Assembly (NCBI GenBank): GCA_964500205.1 | Contig: CAZCNS010000003.1 | Span: 1 to 64,000, forward strand | From: UBA10329 sp964500205 | GTDB lineage: Bacteria; Bacteroidota; Bacteroidia; UBA10329 | Direction of reading: 5' to 3' | Length of the DNA: 64,000 bases | Shown here: one piece after another, positions 7,636 to 16,296 of the stretch | Layout: every line of letters starts with the position of its first letter | Position numbering within the stretch: the stretch's first letter is position 1 | Notes under the pieces: model-generated | Databases searched by the model: none | Seen by the model: the letters and a program-made list of their open reading frames with translations, nothing else | Told to the model about the DNA's origin: nothing | Made by a program: the position numbers and the translations under genes

Positions 7636-8907
7636 CTAAGGCTGCCTTATGCTCATTAACTCTTGCTCCAATTGCAGCTTGACGTTCTGCTGGGCGGTGG
7701 TCAGTACACCGTTAAGCAGGTCGTTCTGCTCGTAGGGATCACTTGTAAGATGATACATCTCCTCGTCTCCAGCATCTGTCAACAGCAACTTGTATTCACC
7801 ATTGCTGATGGTCCATGACTCCAGAGCATCATCTTTGAGTTCGGAGTATTGAAAGTCGCGGATGCTACCTGGTTCAGACAACAATTGCTTGAATCCTCGG
7901 CTGTCATGATACTCGTTCACGTTCACACCAGCGATCTGCGCAATGGTTGCAAAAAGGTCTGTGCCTGTGAGCAGGCTGCTGTCCGCACCGGTTCTTGAGA
8001 CCCCACCGCCTGCAATGAACAATGGTGTATTGATGCCACCTTGATAGAGCGTGTTCTTCACGTTGGCACTTGTGTATGGGGTTTGTGCCACTTGGCTGGG
8101 TGTGCCATTGTCCCCGATGAAGATGATCACTGTCTGCGCCCTTTGTTCTTGCGGCAGGTTCTCCAGAAATCGCCCGATCTGAAAATCCATGGCCTCAATA
8201 GCGGCCATGTAGTAGGGCATGGCATTCATGCCGGGAGCGTACTCAGGCAGTGCGCCCTGGCTGTGCATATTGCCGGGTGGCACGTGAAAGGGAGTGTGCG
8301 GGGCATTGTATGCCAGCCAAAGGAACCACGGTCGGTTCTGCTGATTCACCCAGTCGATGGCCAGGTCGGTGAACCGCTCCGTGGCATAACCGGTCTGCAA
8401 GGTGGTGGCTCCATCCTCGGTGAGCTGCCATTGGTAATAACTGTCCACAGCGCCACGTATCAACCCCGCGTAGTGGTCTATGCCGAAGGACTCGGGGTTG
8501 AAACCGGCATTGTTTCCGGACAGATGCCATTTGCCCACCACTGCAGTGGCGTAGGCGTTGCTGGTGTTGTCCGAGATGTATCTCTGAAGTACCGTCTCGG
8601 ATGGGTCAAGTACATCGCCCACCCCTTTCACACCGGTGCGGTGGCCATACTTGCCGGTGATGATGGCCCCTCTCGTTGGAGTGCAGGTGGGATTGACCCA
8701 GAAATTGCTGAACGTCAGGCCGCTGTTCCTGATGGCATCCATGTGGGGCGTGTTCGGCTTTACCGCGCCTTCCTGAAATCCATTGATGGCATCTTTCCCG
8801 AGGTCATCGGCAATGATGAAAAGGATATTGGGGCGATTGGCACCGTTCTCCTTTGAGCAGGACAGCACCGTAGCCATTAGTGCGAGTGTACACGCTTGTT
8901 TCCACAT
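7636..8907 (-). CDS. Sulfatase lipoprotein
   Basis: This 423-residue protein begins with a lipoprotein signal (LALMATVLSC, lipid-anchored Cys17). The alkaline-phosphatase-fold sulfatase domain starts at RPNILFIIADDLG, which supplies the metal-binding Asp pair. C75-T-P-T-R79 is the CxPxR motif whose cysteine is converted to formylglycine in active sulfatases. GKWHLSG and FIGDNGTP are further family motifs. It should hydrolyse sulfate esters in the periplasm; the substrate cannot be told from sequence. It starts 18 bp after the YHYH gene and is probably cotranscribed with it. No formylglycine-generating enzyme is in the window. Confidence 0.92.
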   Translation of the reverse strand: MWKQACTLALMATVLSCSKENGANRPNILFIIADDLGKDAINGFQEGAVKPNTPHMDAIRNSGLTFSNFWVNPTCTPTRGAIITGKYGHRTGVKGVGDVLDPSETVLQRYISDNTSNAYATAVVGKWHLSGNNAGFNPESFGIDHYAGLIRGAVDSYYQWQLTEDGATTLQTGYATERFTDLAIDWVNQQNRPWFLWLAYNAPHTPFHVPPGNMHSQGALPEYAPGMNAMPYYMAAIEAMDFQIGRFLENLPQEQRAQTVIIFIGDNGTPSQVAQTPYTSANVKNTLYQGGINTPLFIAGGGVSRTGADSSLLTGTDLFATIAQIAGVNVNEYHDSRGFKQLLSEPGSIRDFQYSELKDDALESWTISNGEYKLLLTDAGDEEMYHLTSDPYEQNDLLNGVLTTAQQNVKLQLEQELMSIRQP

Positions 8908-8925
8908 GCTGCAATCCTAAGTTTT

Positions 8926-9834
8926 TTAGAGCGTTCCTCGGTAGCATCCAATGTTATACGGAAAATCGTAGGTCCAGTGGTAATGATACATGTTGACCAT
9001 CTGGCCGTCCCATAGCACAGGGTGCGTGTGGCCGTGGCACTCGTCCAGGTCTGCCGATACCAGTATCTCACCATCCTCACCATGAGGCCCGTAGATGCCG
9101 AAACCATCGAGCATGTAGCCCATCAGCGCAGAGTGCCCATGCTCGTGTGGATGAATGTGGTCTTGCAGATCCTGTGCGGGGAAGTGATAGTGGTATCTCT
9201 CGGTGCCATCGGTGTGTCCACCGAACCTGTCGAGCATCTCGTGTGCCGCGGCATCTGTTCCAAGCGTTGATGCACCATGGTAAATAGCGGCACCCGTAAG
9301 GGAGAAACCGGCAGGCCCGAAGCCCACGCAGGTCGGGCTGGCTGCTAACACCGGCATTGCCGGCAGGGTGTAGTTCACCTCCTGTTCGGAGATGATGTTG
9401 GGGTTCTTGTCATAGTTCCATGCCTCAGTGCCGGGCTGTATCGGGAATATGCCCGTGGGATGGTCAGGCAGGTTGTTGCCCGTGATGATCCTGTTCCCAT
9501 TACCATCCAAGGTGATGCTGAACTCATGATTCCAACTCACATTGCCTTCTACCTGAGGCTTCTGCGTGTAGTCCCAAGTGCCATCCGGGTTGGTCCAGTC
9601 CGCTGCATCGTTTGCACCGGCCCCATTGGCGGGAAGCCCGCAGAGCCAAAGAGACAGGAAATCGGGAAAGGGGTCTCCTTGGTTCCGTATGAGGATATTG
9701 GTTGGAGGTGTTCCCCCAAAAGGAAGACGCGTGAGGTCGGGTGTCTGAGAGGGGTTGGGGTCTGATGGGCCTTCATCTTTGGAACAGGCATTTAGCATTG
9801 CTATTGCTACGAAAGCCAAGATAAGTTGTCTCAC
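8926..9834 (-). CDS. YHYH domain lipoprotein
   Basis: The frame is open to 9885, but GTG at 9834 gives a proper lipoprotein signal (RQLILAFVAIAMLNAC), so that start is preferred; this yields 302 residues. The C-terminal half contains the family signature TERYHYHF and many histidines (HIHPHEHGHS, CHGHTHP, MYHYHW), together with DGFGIYGPHGEDG. YHYH proteins are periplasmic or surface proteins of unknown activity, often thought to bind metal. It lies upstream of the sulfatase in an apparent two-gene operon. Confidence 0.85.
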   Translation of the reverse strand: MRQLILAFVAIAMLNACSKDEGPSDPNPSQTPDLTRLPFGGTPPTNILIRNQGDPFPDFLSLWLCGLPANGAGANDAADWTNPDGTWDYTQKPQVEGNVSWNHEFSITLDGNGNRIITGNNLPDHPTGIFPIQPGTEAWNYDKNPNIISEQEVNYTLPAMPVLAASPTCVGFGPAGFSLTGAAIYHGASTLGTDAAAHEMLDRFGGHTDGTERYHYHFPAQDLQDHIHPHEHGHSALMGYMLDGFGIYGPHGEDGEILVSADLDECHGHTHPVLWDGQMVNMYHYHWTYDFPYNIGCYRGTL

Positions 9835-9885
9835 GGTTTGGTTTTTTTGAAGTGAAAAATCTGTCGCTTTTAGAATTTTCAACAA

Positions 9886-10350
9886 TCATGCCGCAATGCG
9901 GACTGTTGAACTGCAACATAGCTTGAATGTTGATGCAGCCGTAAAGTAGCTGTTATTCTCTTTGTTGTGAACAATTGGCGCTTTCGCGTGCAGAAGTAAA
10001 CAACCCTTATGCTGTTAGATATATATAAATCAGTATGTTATTGATTCATCGATGTGAGCAATCTCAATCCCGGCATGTTATCCTATTCATCCTCTCAAAC
10101 AACGTCAAGTAGGTCAAGCCGTTTGTCCGGTAGGGCATTGCTGTCAAGGTAATGACGCAGCTCGGTCACCATGCCTTCTTTGACAAACGAACCGAGAAAC
10201 TTTTGACTCTTCCAAATTGCACGCATTGTCTGCCCCGTATTTTGCAGGAAGGCGCAGCCTCGTGCGGGCGGGACAAACCTAAAGGCGAGCGGGGATGTGT
10301 AGCTTTACATCGTTCCGCTTTGGATAAGGCATACCTACACCCTCTGCATC
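9886..10350. other. Intergenic region with a possible 43-residue remnant
   Basis: About 465 bp lie here between divergent genes. The first part is AT-rich and probably holds promoters for both sides. On the minus strand, 10095-10226 encodes 43 residues (KEGMVTELRHYLDSNALPDK near the end) that look protein-like but match no family I recognise. Bases around 10250-10275 (GGCGCAGCCTCGTGCGGGCGG) belong to the dispersed repeat family also seen at 39381, 41610 and, inverted, 62070. Confidence 0.4.
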
Positions 10351-11238
10351 ATGCAAAAGACCCGTGATCTGTTCCAAGAACTGGCAACCTATGTGGAGTC
10401 TAATTATGTGAACATGGGTCTCATCCTGCTATTCATGGCAGCGGGATGGGCATTGGCCAACTTCATCAAGCGAAGAGTGCGGTTGCGTCTTATCGCAAAG
10501 TCGCCTAATCATGTCACGGCCACTTTCATCTCGCAACTCATCAGTTTCACCCTGAAATCGGCAGTGGTGGTGGCTGCATTGTATCTGTTGGGTCTTGAAG
10601 GTTTCACGAACAGGATACTGGCAGGAGCCGGCCTGCTCACCTTTGTTATCGGATTCGCATTGAAGGATATCGGGGAGAACTTTCTGGCAGGTATAATCCT
10701 GGCCTTCAAGAGTCCTTTCAGAATGGATGACATGATAGAAGTTGAGGGCATTGTGGGTTTCGTGAAAGACATCAGCATACGCGAGACCATGCTCAAGACC
10801 CCTGACGGCAAGGATGTGTTCATGCCCAACGCCATCATGCTGAAGAATCCCTTGTTCAACTACACCTTGGATGGTTTTCTGCGTTATGAATTCGTCATTG
10901 GCATAGCCTATGAGAACAACCCAACGGAGGCGATCAAGCTCATTATGGAGACGGTGAAGAAAATGCCTGATATTCTTAACGGGGAGAAAAGCCCTGTCAT
11001 TATGATCGATGAATTCGCCACGAACACCATCAATCTGAAAGTAAGGTTTTGGGTGGATACTTTTAAGACGACCAGGCAGTCTGTCCATATGAGCATTCGC
11101 TCGGAGGTCATGGACAAAGTGATCACCACCATGCTGGCCCATGGTTTCAGCCTGCCTGCCTCAGTGGTGGAACTGAAGAATTACGGTGCGTCCGATGGTT
11201 TGCTTGTGAAGAACGTGGACGCTGTTTCCGGTGATTGA
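10351..11238 (+). CDS. Small-conductance mechanosensitive channel (MscS family)
   Basis: The product has 295 residues. Transmembrane helices lie near residues 20-40, 60-82 and 85-108; the last is the pore helix (AGAGLLTFVIGFALKDIGEN), with the Gly/Ala pattern of MscS TM3. A beta domain follows (PFRMDDMIEVEGIVGFVKDI) and then a C-terminal alpha/beta domain. It should open under membrane tension to release solutes during osmotic downshock. It appears monocistronic, and the convergent neighbour is the cyclase gene. Confidence 0.93.
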   Translation: MQKTRDLFQELATYVESNYVNMGLILLFMAAGWALANFIKRRVRLRLIAKSPNHVTATFISQLISFTLKSAVVVAALYLLGLEGFTNRILAGAGLLTFVIGFALKDIGENFLAGIILAFKSPFRMDDMIEVEGIVGFVKDISIRETMLKTPDGKDVFMPNAIMLKNPLFNYTLDGFLRYEFVIGIAYENNPTEAIKLIMETVKKMPDILNGEKSPVIMIDEFATNTINLKVRFWVDTFKTTRQSVHMSIRSEVMDKVITTMLAHGFSLPASVVELKNYGASDGLLVKNVDAVSGD

Positions 11239-11283
11239 CCGTCTTGTTGACAACCTATCCAGAAGGATCGGGCCGATAAGCTT

Positions 11284-13041
11284 TCACACCAGCTTGTGGG
11301 ATGCGAACCACATGCCCGTTCTGCCCTTGCCCTTCACCTCCATCTCGCCTCTGAACGTGCAGTCGAAGTCGTCCTTCACCAGTTCATAGGTGCGCTGGCT
11401 GATGTTGACCTTGCCCACCTCGCCCGAGGACTCCATGCGGCTTGCGGTGTTCACGGTGTCGCCCCAGATGTCGTACTGGAACTTCCTCACCCCCACGATA
11501 CCCGCTACCACGGGTCCGGAGTGTATGCCGATGCGCACCTCGAAGTAGGGGAGGCCTGCGGCCATTTTGCGGGCCTTGCCTTTTTCCACTGCCTCGGCCA
11601 TGTCGAGTGCCGCGCTCACCACATCGTGTGCATGAGTGCTGTTGGGAGTGGGCAGTCCGCCTGCGGCCATGTAGGCATCGCCTATGGTCTTGATCTTCTC
11701 TATGCCGTGCCGTTCGCAGATGCGGTCGAATTCCGAAAAGCACTGATGGAGGTCGCTCACAAGGGCTGAGGGATCCATGTGAGTGGCCATCTCTGTGAAC
11801 CCTTGGAAGTCTGTGAACAGCACAGTGACCGACTCGAAGTGCCGCGACTGTGCTGTGCCCGTCTTTTTGAGTTCAGCAGCCGTGACCCTTGGCAGGATGT
11901 TGAGCAGCAGCGAGTCGCTCTTGCGCTTGCCCTGTAGAATGGCAAAACCGAGGGCGGCAGCCAGCAGCAGCATGCTCCCGATGGACACGAGACCGATGCG
12001 CTGTCGCTGTATGCGCTCCTGCTGCAACTGCTGCTCCGCTGAGAATCGGAGGCTGTCGGCCAGTTGTTTCTTCTCGAATGCGTAGTTCATCTCCAGCCTG
12101 GTCATCTCCTTGGTCATCTCCTGTCCGAAGAGACTGTCGCGCATGGTCACATACTGCTGGTAGTAGTGCAGCGCCTCTTTGGGCCTGTTGCTGGTGAGAT
12201 GAGCCTCGTAAAGACAGTGGCAGCTTTTCTGCTGCTCGCGTTTGGAATCGAGGGCCAGGGCGGCTGCATAGGCCCTGTTGCACCACCCGATGGCCTCTTG
12301 GCCCCTTCCCAAGCGGTTGAGCAGGTCACCGATGCGTGTGCCCACCACTACGGTGGACAACTTGTTGGCTTCATCTGCCATCAGGATCTCGTGGGCCCTC
12401 ATCATGACCTCAAGTGCAGCGTCATGTTCCCCTTGCGCGCCCATGCAGTTGCCTATGTACTCGAGCGTGATGGCCTTGCCTGAGGCGCTTTCCAGTTCCT
12501 CCCAGATGGCAAGGCTCATGCGGTGGAATTCGAGTGCCGACTCCAGCTCACCGAGTTTGGCGTTCACATCCCCGAGATTGTTCAGGGTGATGCCCAGCGC
12601 TTTGCGGTCGGTGCCCTGTTCGCGTATCACCAGGCTTTTTCCATAGCTGATGCGGGCGCGGGCAAGGTCACCCTGGTCGTAGTGGATGGCGCCCATGTTA
12701 TTGTGGCATTCGGCAATGCCGTCATCCATTCCCATGCGCTCGTAGATGGACAGGGCCTCCTGTATGTGCGAGAGGGCCGAGGTGTAGTTGCCGGTGTAGA
12801 TGTCGAGCACGCCCAACTCGTTGCGGGTCTTGGCCATCCAGCCGAACCGTTTCCCCGCATCCGCCAGGCGCAGGGCCTGCTCCAGCCGTGTGCGGGAGCT
12901 GTCGTAAGATGCCCGCTGGCGCAGTTTGGCAGCATCGTTCAATAGATGGTCGAAATGTGCCTTGAGCGTGTCCTGCGCTTGAGCGGATGAGGGGCCTTGC
13001 GCAAGCCAAACGATACAGAAAAGCCAAAAGAGAAGGCGCAT
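11284..13041 (-). CDS. TPR-fused class III adenylate/guanylate cyclase
   Basis: This 585-residue protein has a signal peptide (to about residue 23), TPR repeats about 25-300, a coiled coil, a transmembrane helix near 349-368, and a C-terminal cyclase homology domain. Catalytic features are the two metal-binding aspartates (VLFTDFQGF and KTIGDAYMA) and YDIWGDTVNTASRM. Lys in IEKIKTIGD and Asp in FQYDIWG match adenine-selecting positions, so cAMP is the more likely product. The layout, periplasmic TPR sensor plus cytoplasmic output domain, parallels the sensor kinase at 1870-3825. Confidence 0.9.
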   Translation of the reverse strand: MRLLFWLFCIVWLAQGPSSAQAQDTLKAHFDHLLNDAAKLRQRASYDSSRTRLEQALRLADAGKRFGWMAKTRNELGVLDIYTGNYTSALSHIQEALSIYERMGMDDGIAECHNNMGAIHYDQGDLARARISYGKSLVIREQGTDRKALGITLNNLGDVNAKLGELESALEFHRMSLAIWEELESASGKAITLEYIGNCMGAQGEHDAALEVMMRAHEILMADEANKLSTVVVGTRIGDLLNRLGRGQEAIGWCNRAYAAALALDSKREQQKSCHCLYEAHLTSNRPKEALHYYQQYVTMRDSLFGQEMTKEMTRLEMNYAFEKKQLADSLRFSAEQQLQQERIQRQRIGLVSIGSMLLLAAALGFAILQGKRKSDSLLLNILPRVTAAELKKTGTAQSRHFESVTVLFTDFQGFTEMATHMDPSALVSDLHQCFSEFDRICERHGIEKIKTIGDAYMAAGGLPTPNSTHAHDVVSAALDMAEAVEKGKARKMAAGLPYFEVRIGIHSGPVVAGIVGVRKFQYDIWGDTVNTASRMESSGEVGKVNISQRTYELVKDDFDCTFRGEMEVKGKGRTGMWFASHKLV

Positions 13042-13165
13042 GGTTGCAGGGGGGGGCAGGAAGTGGATGAAACTCTCCTTTCGCCAAAACTAATTGTTAG
13101 ATGACGTTTGTGGATTCTGAAATGAAAAATGTGTTCTACCTTGCCGCCTCTCAAAATATCATTCC

Positions 13166-13918
13166 ATGAACAGAACACCATTTCTCACGCTTGCGGTCGT
13201 ACTCATGTCCTTTGCCGGTGTGCTTGCGCAGGATGCCGAACAGGTGACCCCGTTGCGCACCGGTGATGTGCTGACCGACCCTGACCCGGCCGGTTTCGCC
13301 CCTGTGGGCATTTCCATTACCGAGGCCAGCACGGAGGCAAGGGACAATTCCGACAGGGCAGGTTTCTCCGAGATCTACTTTGCGAAGAGCGATATCTTGG
13401 AGCTGCTCAAGAGTTCGAAGGCGGTCGGAGTGCGTTTTTACAATGCGATAGACAATACATCGACCGGTGTCGTGAACCTGGTGGCCGTGGCAGTGCGCTC
13501 GGACGGTTCAGAGATCAACCCCATTTTCAGTAAGAGCTACCTGTTGAGCGAACCATTGTCGGGCCAAAGGATGACAGCCCAGCCCATCAGCGGTGGCGTG
13601 GCGAAAAAGTGTGTGCAGAATGCTTGCGCGACATCTGCGCTGGTGCCGTTCACAGCCTTCTTCACCCGCTCTACGCTCAATGAGTTGCTAACGGCCGATG
13701 CGTTGGGCATCAAGCTGGTGCCCGGTTCGCGCAAGTTCACGGTGAAGGCTGCTGATGGCTCTACCTCTGTGCGCAGCTACAACACCATGATGGCCATCGG
13801 CATGACTTCCGGTGGAAAATCACTGTCACCCATAGGCACACAGTTCAGGAAGAGCCTCCAGCCATGTCCGTATCACTGTCCGAGCGACAAGTATCTTCTG
13901 GTGCCTGCGCGTTTCTGA
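13166..13918 (+). CDS. Secreted protein of unknown function
   Basis: The product has 250 residues with a clear signal peptide (FLTLAVVLMSFAGVLAQ). The remainder is soluble, with one cysteine pair near KKCVQNACAT and another near the end (CPYHC). No family is recognised. Composition and codon use fit the neighbourhood. A TTTG near 13107 and TACCTTGC at about 13138 form a weak promoter match upstream. It lies divergent from the cyclase gene. Confidence 0.75.
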   Translation: MNRTPFLTLAVVLMSFAGVLAQDAEQVTPLRTGDVLTDPDPAGFAPVGISITEASTEARDNSDRAGFSEIYFAKSDILELLKSSKAVGVRFYNAIDNTSTGVVNLVAVAVRSDGSEINPIFSKSYLLSEPLSGQRMTAQPISGGVAKKCVQNACATSALVPFTAFFTRSTLNELLTADALGIKLVPGSRKFTVKAADGSTSVRSYNTMMAIGMTSGGKSLSPIGTQFRKSLQPCPYHCPSDKYLLVPARF

Positions 13919-14113
13919 TGGTAGTGTTGCACATCGGAGAGTCATCACATTCATCAACATGCATGGACACTTGAACCACTCTCATGGGCCCGGTACCGCT
14001 GCACCTCCGTTGATCTCTGAGCTTGGCATAGAAGCACCAAGGTAACCATCATTTACTTGTTGTTGAGGGCGGCCGCATCACAGGGCTGCGGACATTTTTC
14101 TCCTCTCCGTTCC

Positions 14114-14746
14114 TCAGCAGCCGTCCTGCCGGGTGCGCACCACCCTGGAAACATCGTAGCCTCGTGCGCCCCACTTGGCAAGCAGGCTGTCGTACAGGGC
14201 ATCGTCAAACGTGCGGGTGCGGGAGAGGATCCAGAAGCTCTGCTTGTCGCCTGAGCCCACTACGGCCCAGTTGTAATCCGGCTCCAGGTCAATGATCCAA
14301 TAGTCCGCACCACCCCCACCGAAGAAAGACACCAGCAGCTTGGCATTGCCGCTGTTGGGCACGATGGTGGCCGTTCCTTCAATGCGGTTCTCAAAGCCGC
14401 TGGGCGAGAACAGGTTGCAGGCATTGATCACCGAGATCTGGGTCTCGGAGATGCCTGCATACTCGGCCGTGGTGCAATTGCACCCTATCTGAAAGATTTG
14501 AGGGATGCTGCCTATCTCATACCACAGCCCGGCATAGCGGCTGATGATGACCGTGTCCACCGTTTCGCTGAAGGCGATGGTGGTGTCCTGCACAATGTCC
14601 GTGGAGTCGATCGGGGTCACCGAGGTGGTATCCTCTATAGGGTCGTTGTTCACGGGGGTCAGGTCTCCCACCTCATCCTTGGTGCAAGAGGTCATGATGG
14701 CCATGGCGATGGCAGTGGCCAGCAGGTAGGTACTTTTGTTTCTCAT
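14114..14746 (-). CDS. Lipocalin family lipoprotein (Blc-like)
   Basis: This 210-residue protein has a lipoprotein signal (LLATAIAMAIMTSC) and a Thr/Asp-rich linker. The lipocalin domain carries the GxW signature (YAGLWYEIGSIPQ) and the later YWIIDLEPDYNWAVVGSGDK strand block, as in bacterial Blc. Bacterial lipocalins sit in the outer membrane and bind lipids or lysophospholipids. Three cysteines near CNCTTAEY and the C-terminal Cys could form disulfides. It is followed on the same strand by the fatty-acid hydroxylase. Confidence 0.87.
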   Translation of the reverse strand: MRNKSTYLLATAIAMAIMTSCTKDEVGDLTPVNNDPIEDTTSVTPIDSTDIVQDTTIAFSETVDTVIISRYAGLWYEIGSIPQIFQIGCNCTTAEYAGISETQISVINACNLFSPSGFENRIEGTATIVPNSGNAKLLVSFFGGGGADYWIIDLEPDYNWAVVGSGDKQSFWILSRTRTFDDALYDSLLAKWGARGYDVSRVVRTRQDGC

Positions 14747-14800
14747 GCAGCCTTAACACAGGCTGGGGCATAATGTTCTCTCAGCGAAGGCAGACGGCTT

Positions 14801-15688
14801 TCATCTTTCTTCTTTCATGTTTTTCATTTCCATAGTGGGGTCGTAGTCGTTGTCAGTGCGGATGGAATGCAGTTCGCTGCGGGCATCGTCCGACCGGATG
14901 ATGGGGAACAGCAGTTGCACGTACCAAGGCTCCTTCAGGCGGTTCCAAGCCCCGAACCGCTCGGGGTACTTGCGGGTGATCTTGGCAGTGCCGAAGAGCA
15001 TGTCCCAGATGAAGAGCAGGTTGCCGTAGTTGCCGTTGGGGTGCGAGATGCCGTCCTCGGCCGTGAGGCCATGATGCGCGAAGTGCGTGCTGGGCGTGGA
15101 GATGACCCTTTCGACCACCCATGCCAGCGGGTGAAGCACGCGGTAGCGGTAGAGGAAGCGGTCCCACCGGGTCTCGCTATGGGCCAGCAGGATGACGGTG
15201 AGCTTCACAGGCAGGTAGAACAGATAGGCGTATCCCATGCCGAGGAAAACCAGCAAGGCCGAGAGCCAGATGCCCGGCATCAGGGCATAGTAGAGCACTG
15301 CATTGCGGTAGGTGACCAGCACGCCCATCTCCTCCACCACATGATGCGGGCGGTGCAGCTTCCACATGGTGCGGTTCACATGCGAAAACCTGTGCCACAG
15401 GTACTGCGTCAGGTCATCAAAGACCAGAAAGGCCAAGATGTGCCACCAGAAGCCACTGGCGATGAATAGGTCTTCCCACTGCGGGCAGAGGGCCTGCATA
15501 CCGAGGATCACAGCCAGGAAGATGCCCGGTTGTATCAGTGTGGGCAGGGTCACCAGGCTCACCAGTTCGATGGTGAAGTCGTTCCGGGTGCGTCTGTCAT
15601 GCAGGTAAAGCCCACCGAAGGCCTCCATCACACCGAGCACCAGCATCACCACACCCGGTATCAGTTTGCTGAGGGTCGCTTGCTCCAT
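14801..15688 (-). CDS. Sterol desaturase/fatty acid hydroxylase family protein
   Basis: This is a 295-residue integral membrane protein with the diiron histidine clusters HRFSH, HRPHH and STHFAHHG in the order expected for the family (PF04116). Four or more hydrophobic segments surround them. It should hydroxylate or desaturate a lipid such as a fatty acyl chain or carotenoid; the substrate is unknown. Upstream, TGACCTTTGACG is a possible -7 region. Confidence 0.9.
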   Translation of the reverse strand: MEQATLSKLIPGVVMLVLGVMEAFGGLYLHDRRTRNDFTIELVSLVTLPTLIQPGIFLAVILGMQALCPQWEDLFIASGFWWHILAFLVFDDLTQYLWHRFSHVNRTMWKLHRPHHVVEEMGVLVTYRNAVLYYALMPGIWLSALLVFLGMGYAYLFYLPVKLTVILLAHSETRWDRFLYRYRVLHPLAWVVERVISTPSTHFAHHGLTAEDGISHPNGNYGNLLFIWDMLFGTAKITRKYPERFGAWNRLKEPWYVQLLFPIIRSDDARSELHSIRTDNDYDPTMEMKNMKEER

Positions 15689-15725
15689 GCGGTCTGCTGG
15701 TAGGCCGGTGCTGGGGCGTCAAAGG

Positions 15726-16088
15726 TCAGTCACGCTCAACGGCCGTGGACGATACCCTGTTCTGAGCATTGATGTCGATGCTGTACTCATAGCATTGCAG
15801 CATGTTGACGGTCACCACAGTATCGTTCATACCCTGAATGGCCACGGTGAACTCAGTGTTTCCGGCCGCGAAGCTTCTCCAGTCAGAGGTTTGTCCCGAT
15901 TCGATGTTGTTGATGTTCTCCGTGTTGCCCCCGCTGGTCTTGATCTGCACGCTGGCCTTGTCTGTGCCATTGTTCACAATCTTGGCGCGTGGCTCCTCGT
16001 TGTCGCAGCTCTCGGAGCAGCTTTGCAGCCCAATAGCTGCCATGCAGGTGAGCAGCAGCATGTTTTTGAAAATCGAACGGGTCTTCAT
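15726..16088 (-). CDS. Small lipoprotein of unknown function
   Basis: The product has 120 residues. MLLLTCMAAIGLQSCSESC supplies a lipobox. The mature domain (about 95 residues, beta-rich, with two later cysteines) looks like a single beta-sandwich, but the family is not recognised. It lies 38 bp upstream of the hydroxylase gene on the same strand and may be cotranscribed with it. Confidence 0.7.
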   Translation of the reverse strand: MKTRSIFKNMLLLTCMAAIGLQSCSESCDNEEPRAKIVNNGTDKASVQIKTSGGNTENINNIESGQTSDWRSFAAGNTEFTVAIQGMNDTVVTVNMLQCYEYSIDINAQNRVSSTAVERD

Positions 16089-16228
16089 CCTGTGGATGTG
16101 GGTTGGTCAGTAAAGGTAGCACATCTTCTGTATGAGAAGATGCGCTGTGTTCTTGCCCCGTGCAACGGCCCTTGGCTTCAAAAGCTCAAACAGGTCAACC
16201 ACCTCAGCGAGACCTCTCTTATCTCTTT

Positions 16229-16285
16229 CAGCGCAGCGAAATCCCGCACGTTGAGCGAAGCGAAATCCCGCAACTGCGGGACGAC
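16229..16285 (-). repeat. Dispersed palindromic repeat, family A (two copies)
   Basis: Two inverted-orientation copies of a repeat whose plus form reads CCCGC-NNNN-GCGGG followed by ATTTCGCTGCGCTCAA. The first half forms a hairpin. Further copies occur at 18989, 19756, 23879, 28941, 28991, 34759, 44390 and many times at 62869-63260. Confidence 0.7.
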
Positions 16286-16296
16286 ACCTTCCCATC

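Noticed and set aside
10095..10226. 43-residue minus-strand ORF upstream of MscS
   Set aside because: Protein-like but with no recognised family and no clear signals; mentioned only within the intergenic entry.
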